This document shows, piece by piece, positions 20,546 to 32,936 of a DNA stretch of 64,000 bases (positions are counted from its first letter, which is position 1; each line of letters starts with the position of its first letter). Both the position numbers and the translations under genes were made by a program. This DNA comes from Proteles cristata cristata (lineage: Eukaryota; Chordata; Mammalia; Carnivora; Hyaenidae), in the NCBI GenBank assembly GCA_017311185.1, contig JAESUZ010001287.1:1-64000 (forward strand). The letters run 5' to 3'. A model generated the notes under the pieces. It was not told the origin of the DNA and searched no databases. It saw only the letters and a list, made by a program, of their open reading frames with translations.

Positions 20546-21720
20546 TTCTCTAAAGAGTCCCCATTGTTGGCAAATAACTTAGAATCTCTCCCGAGCAATG
20601 ATGATGGAGTTTCATGAATCATTCACATTTTCTTGCCTATTTCACCTTGTGACCAGAGAAATAGATTTTACTATTACTGCATGCAGGGGATGTATGTTCA
20701 GAAATGCAAACCAGTAGATTAAAACACTATGCAGGGAATTCACGCTTAATAAGGAGCAGGTGGACTAAAATATCTTTGTCATAGGACAGAGAACATAAGT
20801 CAGCAAAGAGGTTAAATAAAGAATTGATTTAATGACTTCTTCCTGAAGATGAGGACAGTGTCCAGCTGCTGGCTGGTAAAGAAAAACAACAAATAGAAAT
20901 GTTGAGTGCTCGGCTGGCTTCCCATACTTAAGCACATTGCCTGTTAAGCATGACACTGAAGCTGAAATTTTACACACTAGGTGGGCAATTACAACAAACT
21001 CATTTGCGTGTTACAGATTTTTTTCCAAGAAGGAAAAAGAGAAAGGTATCCAGTCAAAGCCTTGATGTTCTCCTATTAAGAATTTTTTTCAAAGCCCATT
21101 AGATTCTCAGGCTTTTGAGGCAATTGTGCAGTTCTTGATAAAACATTACCCAAGTGAATTATTTATAAAACCGCAGGAAACTGCAAACTCTGGTGAACAA
21201 ATCTTTTTGATGTTCTCATCTCCTGGAGGGCTGTTTTGCGCTGCCCTCTACTCCCTGCTGCAGGGATCCTGAGCTCTCTCTGGCCATGGTTGCCCAGTCA
21301 CCTCCAAAGGCGGCCCAGCTGCCAAAGAGAGGCAAAGGATAGGAAGGAGGTATCAAGTCAAGATGCCCCTCTGTGCCCTTTAGCACCCCAAGCTGCCAGG
21401 TTGCTGAAGAGAGATTAGGCAGCAACAAAGGATTGAAAAAAACAACAGACCGTCACACATATTCATATATACATATTACTCGTACACACATGTATCCTGG
21501 TTTTTCTTTTAAACAGAGCCTAAAAGTGTTAATAACTGTCACTAAGTTTCTTCCAAACCCTTCAGAGGGGAGCCATTGGGAAAATCCCAGAAACAACATA
21601 GTTTTTTTTTTTTTTTTTTGTAATGTTACTAGATCACGCAAAAGAAATTGAATCTGCCACCAGTAGAGTTTTCCTTTTTGAGGTCATATAACACTTTCCA
21701 TTCTGTAGGAGAATAAAACA
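20546..21720. other. Unique sequence, no gene seen
   Basis: Contains a T run of about 19 at 21,601-21,619. No parent transcript could be recognised on the minus strand next to it, so a processed pseudogene is not called. Overlapping frames near 21,216-21,428 are on opposite strands of a GC-richer patch. Confidence 0.45.
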
Positions 21721-21823
21721 GAAGCATTGGCATCATATATATTTAGCTTTGAATCCTAATCCCTTAAAAATGGAAGCATTGACATCAGGCATATTTAGCT
21801 TTGAATCCTAATCCCTTCACTAT
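21721..21823. repeat. 52-bp tandem duplication
   Basis: The unit beginning gaagcattggcatcatatat at 21,721 recurs from 21,773 as gaagcattgacatcaggcat, both continuing atttagctttgaatcctaat. The second copy runs into a MIR, so the duplication copied the MIR's left end. Confidence 0.85.
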
Positions 21824-21935
21824 GTGAACTTGGCATATTAACATTTCTGAGCCTGTTTCCTCAATGAGACAAAGCAGATAATAATTCACTATGGGTTTAG
21901 CTGTTATAAGAACTAGAATTGGTATAGTAAATCAT
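21780..21935 (+). mobile_element. MIR SINE fragment
   Basis: Order of blocks ttgaatcctaatcccttcac, tatgtgaacttggcatatta, tctgagcctgtttcctcaat, then a gttataagaactagaattgg ending. Its left part is duplicated (see 21,721-21,823). Confidence 0.6.
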
Positions 21936-21982
21936 AACATCTATGACATCTTAGGTAAACTTTCTTTAAGTCCACCTATTTA

Positions 21983-22195
21983 GTGTGTGTGTGTGTTTGT
22001 GAGAGAGAGAGAGAGATTGAGAGGGAGAGAGTATAAGCAAGGGAGGCACAGAGACAGAAGAGAGAGTAAATCCCAAGCAGGCTTCTCACTGTCAGCGCAC
22101 AGCCCAGTGCAGGGCTTGAGCTTACAAAATAGGAGATAATGACCTGAGGCAAAATCAAGAGTTGGGTGCAAAACCCACCAAGCCACCAGGCACCC
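21983..22195 (-). mobile_element. Older CAN SINE with (GT)n at tail
   Basis: GA-rich tract at 22,001-22,030 preceded by a gtgtgtgtgtgtgt run, then caagcaggcttctcactgtc and a worn head complement ending caccaggcaccc. More diverged than most copies in the window. Confidence 0.8.
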
Positions 22196-24122
22196 ACATC
22201 TTGGGCATTTAGAAACAGCAGCTATTATAATGATGGAGGATTCAATTGACACTATTGAAGGGTCCTGTAGGAACCATGCACTGTCTAAGGCACAGAATAT
22301 ACAGCCAACCTCATGGATTTCTAGTCTTACTGGAGACTTTAGTCTTGAGAATTGTTAGTATTTGAGTAGAACCAGGTGGAATGAACTACTGGATGATATT
22401 TCAAGATGATGAGTTGTCCTCTTAGCTCCATCATGTTTCCTGACAAAGTACTACAAGATCCTATAATCTAAACCTCTCTCACCTTATAACATCAAAATCA
22501 AGTGGTGGAGTTGTTATTCTTCTAAATGGAGAACTGCTTAGTGAGGGAGAGGAAACCGAAACTCTCAGTGGAACACCAGGTTATTACATTGGTGTGGAGG
22601 GGTTGTTTTTGTTGGTCATTGCTGTTGTTTCACCATGTTGCCTGCTTGGGATTAAGGTAATAATATTACATCATGCTAATGTTCTGCTTTGGGGAAAAAG
22701 TTGTAAATAGACATTTCCAACACCAGTACCATTTTTATGAGTGTTTAATTATTTTCCTACACCTGTTGGCGTGGTATGGCAATAGGGCCAAAGCCATTTC
22801 CTCTCACTGAAACTTAAAATACAGCTCAATCTGGCATGTTTTTTCCTTCCATAATAGGAAGGAAGTTTGCAAAGAACTGAAAAGTGTATGTCTCTGGCAA
22901 GAATGAAAACTCAGGGTTTAAGTTCATGATTTCCAAAAGGAACCTTCACTCATCTCATTAGAATTGATTGAAACTGTATGGAATTTTATTTATTAAAGAT
23001 ATGTGTTAAATTGCTCGATAAGTATTGTGCTCAATATTATGTGTATATAAATTTTGAGTAAATTAAACTTTAAAGTACACAGGGGAGGGTTTGATACTTA
23101 AAGTCATTCTATTGTTAATTGTTTTTAATAAACAAAACCAGAGCCCTTCATTTCTTTTATGTAAATTCAGATTTACATATATATTAATATTTTGAGATTT
23201 AAAATCATCACATCACTTTCCAAAAAGTACAACAAGAAAGAAAGAAAGAAAACAACTCATATCTTAAATGTGTTTGTTCCTATAGTATGGTATTCTGTGT
23301 TTTATGTCTTTATTCCATTATGTATTTTTTTATCTTTATGACACTATGCATTTAAAAATTTTTATGCCACTATATATTTTCTAGGATCTACATTCCAAAA
23401 ATAAACATGCCTAATCCTTATAACAAAAAAGTATTGTAAAAATAAATAGATATATATGTGACATATTTATTTTCCTAAATCACATTAACTTATATTAACT
23501 TCATGTGACTATTTTTCAGTAAATGTACACCTTTAAGATAGGCTCGGAAACAAGGCTGGAAATCACTGGTCTAATCTGGTTTCCCAAATGTTAGTCATTT
23601 TATTTTACATAGCTCCATGGTTTTTGCCAAAATTTGTGTAAGACCTTTATCATATGTATTTAAATCTTATATTTTTTTACTTCAAAAGATTCATTGGAGA
23701 ATGAAATTTATATTCTCATCCTACCTGGAAAATGATCATTATTTGCCATGAAAAAAAGGAAAGCACAAAATGAATATAATTAACATAATAACATTAAATT
23801 CCAAACAAATACCATTTCCTGTTCAAAAGCTCTGATCTGAGATTTGTTCATTTTTTATTAAAAAAGTGAGATTAGCAGGGGCTTGAGGGGGTTAAAGATA
23901 ATCTTCCACAAAACTGAGAGATTACATATGTAATAAGTAGAAAAGCTAAAGTAGAATTGAACCTGGAATTACATTATGATGGCTTTGCCACCTACAAATG
24001 TTTCCTATACTATTACATCTCCTGTGTTTTAAGAACCATTGTTCTAACCCAGCCAGGGCAAGTGGGGTACTGGCACCTTGGAAAAGACTTCTAGAATTAT
24101 AGAGTTAACACTTTTTCTCAGT
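22196..24122. other. Unique AT-rich sequence, about 1.9 kb, no gene seen
   Basis: AT-rich throughout. An (AAAG)n run of about 19 bp lies at 23,234-23,253. No long frame and no recognisable transposon, although strongly diverged L1 is possible in so AT-rich a stretch. Confidence 0.45.
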
Positions 24123-24360
24123 TAAAAAAATTCTTCATTTTGAAAGAGCTCTAGCAGGGAATAGGCAGAGAGGGACAGAAAGAGTGCATGGGCGAGTTGG
24201 GGAGGGGCAGAGAGAGAGAGAAAGAGGGAAAGAGAGAATCCCAAGCAGACTCTGAGCTATCAACACAGAGCCCAACTTGGGACTCAATCTCACAAACTGA
24301 GATGACTTGAACCGAAATCAGGAGTTGGATGCTTAACTGACTGAGCCACCCAAGCACTCC
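24123..24360 (-). mobile_element. Older CAN SINE
   Basis: Purine tract at 24,205-24,237, then atcccaagcagactctgagc and head complement gactgagccacccaagcact at 24,337-24,356. Carries about 20 extra bases before the GA tract relative to the common form. Confidence 0.82.
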
Positions 24361-24564
24361 TTACAGTTCATACTTTGGCCCATAATTCATTACAGTGATT
24401 ATAAAAGTTACCGTTGAACCTGGTTCAACAGGTCTACTCCAACTTTACACTGTTGTCCCAGCATAATCATTCATCACATTTCCTTTTCATTCAAATGTGT
24501 TACAATTTGGGATAATCCGTAATATTCTCACCAGGCTGATCATTCACCTGCTCATCCTTTTTGG

Positions 24565-24665
24565 AGCACCTGGAGCACAGCACATAATCTGTGATTATGA
24601 CTGGAAATACAAAGGTGAGTAAGATAGTTCCCAGCCCTCAAAGAACTCACAAAGAAGATCAGAGC
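24565..24665 (-). mobile_element. L2 3' end, antisense (tentative)
   Basis: Reverse form of the L2 tail: ggagcacctggagcacagca, then gactggaaatacaaaggtga and cagccctcaaagaactcac. Short and diverged. Confidence 0.4.
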
Positions 24666-25033
24666 AAGGGAACATTTCATGACAATACAAGTAATAAAGG
24701 TCATGCATAGGTCTGTGCCCTTGTGCTGTAAGGATCACAGGAAGGGAGAGCAGATGAAACAGAAGAACACTGAAGTTTCCTCAGTGAGAAGGGAAGAAAA
24801 CCAGCTAATCTATGATGTAAGAACTGGTGAATCAGCTCCACAGAAGCAACTAGGTCTGTCCCTTGTGAAATAATGTTTTACTTTGGAGCATTCAGGGAAT
24901 TTGGTGCAGTAAGGATTAAAGGGGAAAGAACATTTCCTGTGCATATTTTCTCAGTGGTCATAAGGTATGAGAAAGCCGGGCCTGTCTAGTGAATATTGTA
25001 ATATGTAGAGACAGGTAAAAATATTTCAGAGGA

Positions 25034-25240
25034 AGGGCACCTGGGTGGCCCAGTTGGTTGAGTGTCTGACTCTTGGCTTTGGTTCAGATCACGATCCCAG
25101 GGTCATGGGATTGAGTTCCTCCACTGGCATGGAGCCTGCTTTGGATTCTTTCTCTTACTCCTTCTGCCCCTTTCCCCAGCTCTCACTATATCGCTAACAT
25201 AAAATTTAAAAAGATTTTTAAAATAAAAATAAAATAAAAC
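25034..25240 (+). mobile_element. Older CAN SINE variant
   Basis: Head agggcacctgggtggcccag at 25,034, then a cgatcccagggtcatgggat block and gcatggagcctgctttggat. The tail has several A-rich runs with aaaataaaataaaac. The acgatcccagggtc type of body differs from the commoner atgatctcacggtt type, so it is another subfamily. Confidence 0.85.
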
Positions 25241-25254
25241 ATAAATCAGTTCAT

Positions 25255-25670
25255 GTTACTAATCTTCTTCAAACCCATCATGGGTTGATCACTGGTGTCA
25301 GAACAAACTCCACACTCGTTTCTATGGTCCAACAGCTTTGCCCTTACTCTGAAGCCACATTTCCTGCTGTCCACTCTCGTGCTCTAAGCCTCAGTCATCT
25401 TCCAATATGGCAAGCCCTTTCCCACAGAGGGAAAGCAAAAAGAGTTCTACTTAGAGGGGCCTTCCTTGGCGCAACCACTCCTACTCACTTCACCCAGCTG
25501 GTCATGTTTATCATCTTCACAGAACTTGACCAAGGTATATCTGTTTCTTGCTTATTGTTTGTCTTTCCCGTGGAGGGAAAGATGACTGTAGTGTTCCCTG
25601 TGTCCAGACAGTGAGAGGTAACAAAGTAAGTGATTAACAAACATTTGTCGACTGGAATAAGAGTTTGGGA
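25255..25670 (+). mobile_element. LINE-2 3' region
   Basis: Follows the end of L2 ORF2 and its 3' UTR: a ccacactcgtttctatggtc block, tttgcccttactctgaagcc, gccttccttggcgcaacca, and then gtaagtgattaacaaacatt. The 109-codon frame at 25,285-25,614 is a chance frame through this relic. Confidence 0.6.
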
Positions 25671-26960
25671 GAAAAAAATACATTGCCAAGTACTTATTTA
25701 ATCAAAATAATTCATAAAAATCTTTTAAAAAACCCAGTCATGTTCTCTCCTCACTTAGCTTTGAGAATAGATAAGATAGGAAAGAGAAAGGCTGGCATCT
25801 GGGTTTCCAGGTTTGTGGGAGCCTGGTGAGGTTGAGAAAAGACCAACTGGTTGAAGCCTCACTGTAAAGATAAAAGAAGATAATTCAACCCTCCAGTGGC
25901 ACTTGCCAAGGGATACAGTAGTCTGGATCTGCAATGAGGCTGCAAGGTATTTTTACACTTTGAATATCCATTTCCAGATTACACAAAGGATTTCTCAGGT
26001 GACCTTGAGTAAGCCATTTTGTAAATTTCTGTGTTACTTAAATGAACCATCTCTATAGAGAGAAGTGATGAGGCTTGTTAATTTACATTTGTAATGACAC
26101 TTTGAAATCTCTGGATGAAAGAGCTTCTGTAGAGAAATACAGAGAGTGAGGTAATAGGCTGGGTCAAACTCTACCCTTTTGTAGAAGCAGACAAGGGTAG
26201 GTGGACTTCAGGACACTTAAGGGGAGCCTCTGGCACATTATTTTTCAAATTAATCTTCTAAGAAAACATCCTACTTTCAGTACATTGAGTGTTTTAATCA
26301 CATGTATAAGTTATTACTCTAGCAATCATTTCCTTTAACATTTTTCTCCTAAAGTCCCAACTCTGTATAAAAAGGATCTTTAGAGGGATTTGCCTGTGAG
26401 GTTTTCCCTCTACAACACTTTCTTTATTTCGTTAATTTTACCCTACATCAGTGGCATTCAGTTCCGAAGCATAACAGTCTCCGCTGCTGAGCTGATTGGG
26501 ACCCAGATGAGGTCATTTCATCAATTCTAGACAGATGTTTACAAGTTATAGTCAGAGATTAGAATAAGCTCAGGAAGGAGAAAAGAGAGAATTTCAAAGA
26601 AAGCTGCCAGTCTATGAGTTAATTATATCCATTTATAAGAATAGTATTAATAGTTACTTAAGAAATAATTCTAATAGAATAGAACATTTTCTCAGAATAA
26701 TGATCTCTTTCAGCAAGGCAAACACAGACACAAAGATAAGACATTAATTGTAAAACTGTCAAGGCAAAAGCCAACCTTCAAAAAAATAAAAGGAATAGGC
26801 AACCACCTTTTCCAACATGCTACACCTGTTATATACTTTGTGATTTTTGCCCAAATTACCATATAGCTTTCTTTATGTTTTTCTTTACCTTATAATTGCA
26901 CTTTATTGGGGGAGGGGAGTTGGCATTAATTAATTTTATTACTTGCCCTCAGGAGTAGGA
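25671..26960. other. Unique sequence, no gene seen
   Basis: No repeat or exon recognised. A TATA-like ctgtataaaaagg lies near 26,362 without other promoter signals. Confidence 0.4.
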
Positions 26961-26965
26961 AGGAT

Positions 26966-27540
26966 TTTTTTTTTTTTTTTGCCTTACTGCATCTTGCTCT
27001 TCCTGAAGAAGAACCAAATTCCTTGACCCTTTTGATGGATTCAGATAAGATTCTTGTCCTTGGGACTGCTCCCAGAGGAGGCTGCAGGTCTTGATATTCT
27101 TTTTCTGTTAATCATTTCTCTTTGAGATTTTCTTTAACTCCTTCACTTTTGCAATCTCATCTTCCTCAGAAGATACTTGGCCCCCTTCTAGCTGTTGAGA
27201 GACCACACAGAGTGGAGCTCTTTCCAGGTCAAGTCCTACATGTTGTCAGCAATCACCAGCTCATTCCTAGGTGCATCCTAGACCATACTCACGATTCTGG
27301 TTATGTGAATACTGCATATGGAGCCACAGGAGAGGTTACCGACAGCCAGCCCTAGGGTTCAGGATTTCTTCTTGTCTCTTCATACATGTACTGTGTGAAT
27401 GGAGTGGGCCCAGTCTACTGGGTGCCCTAGGTCATATTTCTCCTTTGTGTGCCAAAGGTTTCTCAGCTTTTGAACTAGTCATCTTAACAGATGCCTATCA
27501 CTTCATGTTGGCTGGGAAGACGGAATGCAAAGTCTCTAGG
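26966..27540 (-). pseudogene. Possible processed pseudogene of unknown parent (weak)
   Basis: A T run of about 16 at 26,967-26,982 would be the poly(A) tail of a minus-strand retrocopy. Upstream of it on the minus strand is GC-balanced DNA with short coding-like segments; for example, the stretch at about 27,115-27,175 reads on the minus strand as a charged segment containing E-E-D-E-I-A-K-V-K-E-L-K-K before a stop. Frames shift and stops occur elsewhere. No AATAAA is clear before the tail, no target duplication could be matched, and I do not recognise the parent. It could equally be unique DNA with a T run. Confidence 0.25.
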
Positions 27541-27844
27541 GACTGATTTATAAACCCCTGTCCAACCCTCCAATTCATCACCTTGACAGTACAGTATTGA
27601 ACATTATGACATGATAGAAAACAACTGAACTACTAAATTCCTGTGGGCATTGCATCCCAAACAGAGACTAAGATACTATAAAGAAAATATTTGGTATTTC
27701 AAAATAAGTGACTTTTTGATGACTGCAGGGTTTTTTCCAGCTTTTGACAGAACACCTAATTTGTTCTGTTTGATTGGCAAAGAGCTTGATTATCTTGACT
27801 TAAAAGAAAGCAACTCAGGGTGTCATCACCATCCCCTACTCAGC

Positions 27845-27960
27845 CAACATCAAATATTTATCGAGCATCCACTGAGTGCAAAGCTGTAGAAGAAAAGCTA
27901 AGAAAATACAGGCTTCTCTGTAAGGGAAGGCATTCTTTAAAGGATCAACTGAAACAAATG
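27845..27960 (-). mobile_element. L2 3' end, antisense (tentative)
   Basis: The block caaatatttatcgagcatcc followed by actgagtgcaaagctgt is a worn reverse copy of the L2 tail. Short. Confidence 0.4.
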
Positions 27961-28309
27961 GGAATACCCAATTTTCAATCACTTATCTGAGCACAGTCCA
28001 AACATACAGTTTTGGGGCATATAGAGAGGTCTAGTTACAAGGTCTGCAAATGGGCACATCCTTGTATCAAATTACTGGTTCTGTAAGTTATCTCCAAATC
28101 CCCTATGTTTAGAAATGACATCAAAATCCTGCAAGGACTATAGAAAATGAAATAAAATATACCATTTGTTTGGAAGAGCATCTCAATTTGATACTCATCA
28201 GGCAGCACCAGATATGTGTTCATATCTAATCTACTAATTCATTGGCTATTCCCATGATGATGTGCTTAGTACCTGCTTCAAGGTTTCACCCAAGGTTTTC
28301 AGGTAGGAG
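27961..28309. other. Unique sequence, no gene seen
   Basis: No repeat recognised; the 62-codon minus frame at 28,035-28,223 has no domain. Confidence 0.4.
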
Positions 28310-28520
28310 TGTGGCATGGTAAAAGAGCAGGGCTTTGAGACAGAGAGACTTGGATTTGAGTCCAGCTTCACCACTGACTTGGAATCATCTCTCTGTAGGT
28401 AAATGACTAAATCTTATTTCCATTTCCTCATCTCTAAAATGAGTATAATAGCACAGAATTCATATAGCTGTGCAGGGGAAACAAAATCAGGTATAAACAG
28501 ACATATAGCAGTAGAAAGCC
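28310..28520 (+). mobile_element. MIR SINE, nearly complete
   Basis: Clear block order: gtggcatggtaaaagagcag, ggctttgagacagagagact, gatttgagtccagcttcacc, actgacttggaatcatctct, ttccatttcctcatctctaa, aatgagtataatagcac. One of the better preserved MIRs here. Confidence 0.75.
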
Positions 28521-29694
28521 TAAAAGTAATAAGTATTCAAGAAATAGGAGTATTTTTCTTATTTTCCTCCTTTTGAATTGAAGTCTATGTGTCAGTGAAT
28601 GAAGAACACAGGGACTTTTAGCAATTGTGATAGCTTTTTCCTATGAAATTTGTTCACATTGCGTTTAAGGTCTATTTTAATTTTATGGCACCTATATAAA
28701 ACCATGTATTATCTCTTGTGCTGTTTAATGTTTTAATCACACTGCCCACTAGTTAGACACTCAATAATACCTATTGTCTCCTCAGTTGAATGAAAAATCC
28801 TTAATCCTTGTATACAAGGCCATTAGCATCTTTTATAAATGTACTTTTAGGGTGTATTTAAAGTGTTCACTATGTATTTTTCTAATGACTGAAACTTAAA
28901 TAACATGATAGATACCTATGATCAAACCAGGATACCTATCCACTCACTTATAAATGGTTTTTTTTTTGTTTAGTTGTTGTTGTTGTTGTTTGTTTTTGAT
29001 GCAGGAACTACCATGCCCAGGGACCTACTGAAGGTTTGGTGTCTGTAGGACACTGTCTTCACAGAGCAGTTATTCCCATATCCTTGGCTTCCATGTTTTG
29101 ATCTTACTCACTTTAGCATTCCAGGATGTACCATTGTGTTTTCTTGCACATAAACTATATTCTGTATTTGTTTGATGCACCAGTAACTAGTCTTAGACAG
29201 TATAAATGTTGGTGAAATTGAAACATGGGAGTATAACTCTATCAATTAAGAAGGATGTACATATAGTCAAGGAAAGAATATGGTTACAGATTATCTAAAC
29301 AGCTTTAGGCAATCTAGGTCTCACAGAGCTCTTCCAGCTTGGTGGGGCTTGTAGATGATGCTGGGTCGCCCTGGTAAAGCTGGTCCCAAACAGCATACTA
29401 TGCATGGAGATAAGCTACCTCCCAAGAGCCTAATAAAAACTATGCCTAAGCCTTTGCTGATTTACTCCATGTGCTAAAATAAAAGAAATGCTTGCTTCAA
29501 ATTACTTTAGCATTTGCAAGGTTGAAACAAACATGTTTGTGCTAGCTGTTCACTAGCTATAGGAGTCTTCAATTAAATAGGTCCTACCTTGCAGCTAAAA
29601 AGCAATTAGTCTCACAATTCATGAACATTTATCTTACAGTTCTATGAAATTGTGGCTCTATTGTGGGTGGTGGTGGCAGGAGCATTTTAGAATA
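28521..29694. other. Unique sequence with a (TTG)n run
   Basis: A (TTG)n-type run lies at 28,974-28,994. The end of the block (29,330-29,480) has a ctaataaaaactatgc poly(A)-like site but no LTR boundary could be defined. No gene seen. Confidence 0.4.
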
Positions 29695-29855
29695 AAAACA
29701 ATTCCTTGAATTCAGTTGTTCAATATTGTGCTTTGGGGAATATCAGGGTCAATTATATACACATCCCTGCCCTCTAAGAATTTACAGTTTGGTAGGGATG
29801 CAGATATATGTATAAATAACTCAAATATAGAGTGAAGAACGAGATACAAAAATTC
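29695..29855 (-). mobile_element. L2 3' region, antisense (tentative)
   Basis: Blocks catccctgccctctaagaat, ttacagtttggtagggatgc and ataaataactcaaatataga follow the reversed L2 3' UTR order. Confidence 0.45.
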
Positions 29856-30954
29856 ATGATTATGACTTACACATTACTTTACAAAAGGCAACATTTTTGC
29901 CACACTATCCTCCTTGTATCCTCCTTGTATATTCTGATTTAGCACTACTCTCCACTCAAAAATATTATTAATAACTTAGTTTAAGATATTTCTAACTACC
30001 TTTTCAGGTTCTAAGGGAAGATGTTGATCCCACTTATTATCCCCCACTTATTATCCCAAGCCTCTACTTAAATGTTTATAATCTCACTAATCTCACATGC
30101 AATAGTATGGAAGTCCTAAAATTTCTAGTAAACAAGGAATTTTGTCTAGTATCATGAGGAATGGCCCCAAAACTGCCATTTACAATCACTAGACCTTTGA
30201 GGACTTCTTGTTACTTTGGTAGTGTTGTTAAAAAGCACTTCTCTCCATCCAGCCTCAGGGGAAGTCAGGCAGACAGACTATCACTATTAAAAGACTCCTG
30301 GGGAACTTTGTGGATGTCTCAGCTGCTAGTCTTCCCTGATTTTGTCCTTTCTAATGCGGCACAGGAAATAATAAACTTGTGGATGCAAATTTATTCTCTA
30401 TTCCTAAAAGCTAACCTAGGGATGATTCTGGTTGCAGGACCCCAAACAGATGCACCTCAAAGAGATGTTCTGATAGTCTTTCTCTCAGGACTAGACTTTG
30501 CCATCTCCTTGATTTATTTGTTTTGTTTTGTTTTCAAGTGAAGGGAAAAAAAGAGGCCTACAACAGTCAATTGTTTTGGCTGAGGTCACAGTGTTTAGAA
30601 TAACTGAAGAGTTTCTTTGGTTTTAGACTCCAAACAATAGGAATAGAATGTAGAATGTGATGTTTGCATCCCTGCAAAGAACAATCGTACTTTTTTTTCC
30701 CCCAAAAGATGCTGTTACCTATTCCCATAGGCAATTTCTGATCAGTGAAGAATAGAGTTGGAGTTTTAAAAAGGAAGACTTTAGATCTTAAATGCCTGAG
30801 TTCAAACCCAGATACTAGCAACATAATGGTCATAATCATATTTTATCCAATGGAGGCTTGAAAGCATCCCAGTAAAATTTGTGGGAACAAAAAATGGATG
30901 CAATATGGGCCTGGCATTTACAGTATTAATGTCTCCCAGGATGATTATGTATGA
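29856..30954. other. Unique sequence, no gene seen
   Basis: Contains the 126-codon plus frame at 30,161-30,541, which lacks any recognisable domain and has no flanking splice logic. A small GTTTT run lies at 30,519-30,536. Confidence 0.4.
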
Positions 30955-31075
30955 TCCAGGAGCCTGCTTTTAGAGATCCAATTCTGCCAGTAAATATCTG
31001 GATGACTTTACCAAGTCATTTAATCTCTCCAAATCCCCATTTTATCATCTGTACAAGAGTGAGACATTCTCTAAG
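30955..31075 (+). mobile_element. MIR SINE fragment
   Basis: Blocks tggatgactttaccaagtca, tttaatctctccaaatcccc and attttatcatctgtacaaga give the MIR core order. Confidence 0.6.
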
Positions 31076-31852
31076 GTTTTCATTTGCTCAAAATCCTATG
31101 ACTGCATTAAGGTTTCCTCTTTGCCGAATGTTTGTAGTTTTATATGGCCACCAACTGTCTGAAGCAAAATGAAGTGATTTTAGAATTAAGATCAGTTGGA
31201 GCTCCAGGAACTACATTTTTTTCCAAAGCCAAAGGCTATTTGGGCTCTTCACTCAATTATCAGAAATTAGTTGGGGTGAGAGTTAATACACTCAAATAGA
31301 AAGACTATACTCTGGTTGGGTTGCCAGCTGAGTCTCAATCTCAAGGCAAGTGTTTTCCAGACAATATAGTGAATGTTCAAATATGCTTTTGCCTACCAGA
31401 CTGGTTTTCTCCAGAGACCTACACAGGCCTTAGATACACCAGTCAGTAGACAATGGGTTGTGACCCTAGAGGTACCTGTAATCAGATGCCTACTTCTTCC
31501 TCAAGCCCCACATGGAAATCAATGTGATGGTGATTTTGCAAAAACATAGCAGACAGCAATCCTTTTTTTTTTTTAATTCCTGAAAAAAACCAGGAACTAT
31601 TATATTAAAAAAAAAACAAAAAACACCTCTTTTATAAAGTATAAAACAAACTTCCAGATTTCATTAGCATTGAATTTGGTCTTGGTGTATGTATTATTTT
31701 CCCCTCTCTTAGAGGCATTTAATCTCTCAGGGTCAAGTACTTTCAAATAGCTGCTATCTCAGTTTATAATAAGAGACACTTTTTTCAGTAGAAGAAAAAG
31801 CTTTTTATAAATCCCTCTCCTGTCAATAGGCACAACATCTTTATAAACTACA
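31076..31852. other. Unique sequence, no gene seen
   Basis: A T run at 31,564-31,574 and an A run at 31,605-31,614 lie about 30 bp apart and could pair. Otherwise nothing recognised. Confidence 0.4.
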
Positions 31853-32080
31853 GGGGTATCTGGGTGGCTCAGTTGGTTAAGCATCTGACTTCAGTTAAGG
31901 TCATGATCTCACAGTTAGTGAGTTAAAGCCCTCATCCAGCTTTGTGCTGACACTTTGGAGCCTAGAGCCTGCTTCGAATTCTGTGTCTCCCTCTCTCTCT
32001 CTCTCTCTCTCTCTGCTCCTCCCCAGCTCACACCTTGTCTCTGTCTCTCTCAAAGATAAATAAACATTAAAACAATTTTA
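31853..32080 (+). mobile_element. Feline CAN SINE
   Basis: Head ggggtatctgggtggctcag at 31,853; a long pure (CT)n run, about 13 units, at 31,990-32,015; tail aaagataaataaacattaaa. The CT run is the sort of length that varies between individuals. Confidence 0.92.
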
Positions 32081-32154
32081 ATAAGTAAATAAAAATTAAA
32101 AAAATACAAAACTTTGGAAAGATGACCAAATGGTCTTTAAAAAAAAAAAAAGCT

Positions 32155-32333
32155 GATTCTATTTATTTTTGAGGGGAGAAAGGGAGGGGCATAGGGAAAT
32201 TTAGAGAGAATCGTAAGCAGGCTCTATACCCAGCGCAGAGCCTGATGCAGGGCTCAATCTTACAACCATGATATCATGACCTGAGCTGAAATCAAGAGTA
32301 GGTCACTTAACCAGCTGAGCCACCCAGGTGCCC
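32155..32333 (-). mobile_element. Older CAN SINE
   Basis: Head complement gctgagccacccaggtgccc ends at 32,333. Body is shortened in the GA tract. Possible imperfect duplication: ctgattctattt near 32,153 and ctgactctgttattt at 32,334. Faces the SINE at 31,853 tail to tail, about 75 bp apart. Confidence 0.85.
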
Positions 32334-32936
32334 CTGACTCTGTTATTTTCTATAGTCACAGGTTTGCAACAAGTGCATTTTTGAACAACAAGAACAAAAC
32401 AAGTGGAAGGGGGGGTGTGTCCAAGGAATGAAATTATACAAAGTTGTTCCTTATTTTTGAAGAAGGAAATACATTTAATAAGTAGGCAATCAGCTTGATG
32501 AGCAAACTTGTATAAAGTACCTACTTTGTGCTTGTCATAATTCTGGCCCTCACAAAGGTACAAGAACACATAAAGTATCATTGTCCCTGATATGAGGTTC
32601 ATTACACTACTCTCACTATTTCCATAGAAGTTTGAAGATTACCATAAAAAATGTGTAGTGATACCCAGATCTAAATATTATGTAGCTAGAAGAGGAGTAA
32701 TACAGAGGATATCTATCTGTAATATATAATTATATAAACATGTGACACTGGTAGATCTGGATCTACATGTAAGTGGTGGGATAGGAGGAGAAAGCATGCT
32801 GGCTTAGGGATAAAGATGACAATGAAAAGGAGTTGGGTGTGGCACATGACAAGATGACCATGGATCTCCAGGCATACAATATCTGGCATGTAGCTGGTGA
32901 TCCCTTGCCAAAGGATGCATCTAAATTATAACACTT
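32334..32936. other. Unique sequence, no gene seen
   Basis: A G run of seven lies at 32,409-32,415. No repeat recognised. Confidence 0.4.

Noticed and set aside
21601..21619. T run of about 19, considered as the tail of a minus-strand retrocopy
   Set aside because: The adjoining minus-strand sequence has no coding-like stretch or flanking duplication that I can see.
30161..30541. 126-codon plus-strand frame
   Set aside because: No domain, no repeat-derived protein recognised, AT-rich ending, and no splice context. Retained only as a note within the unique block.
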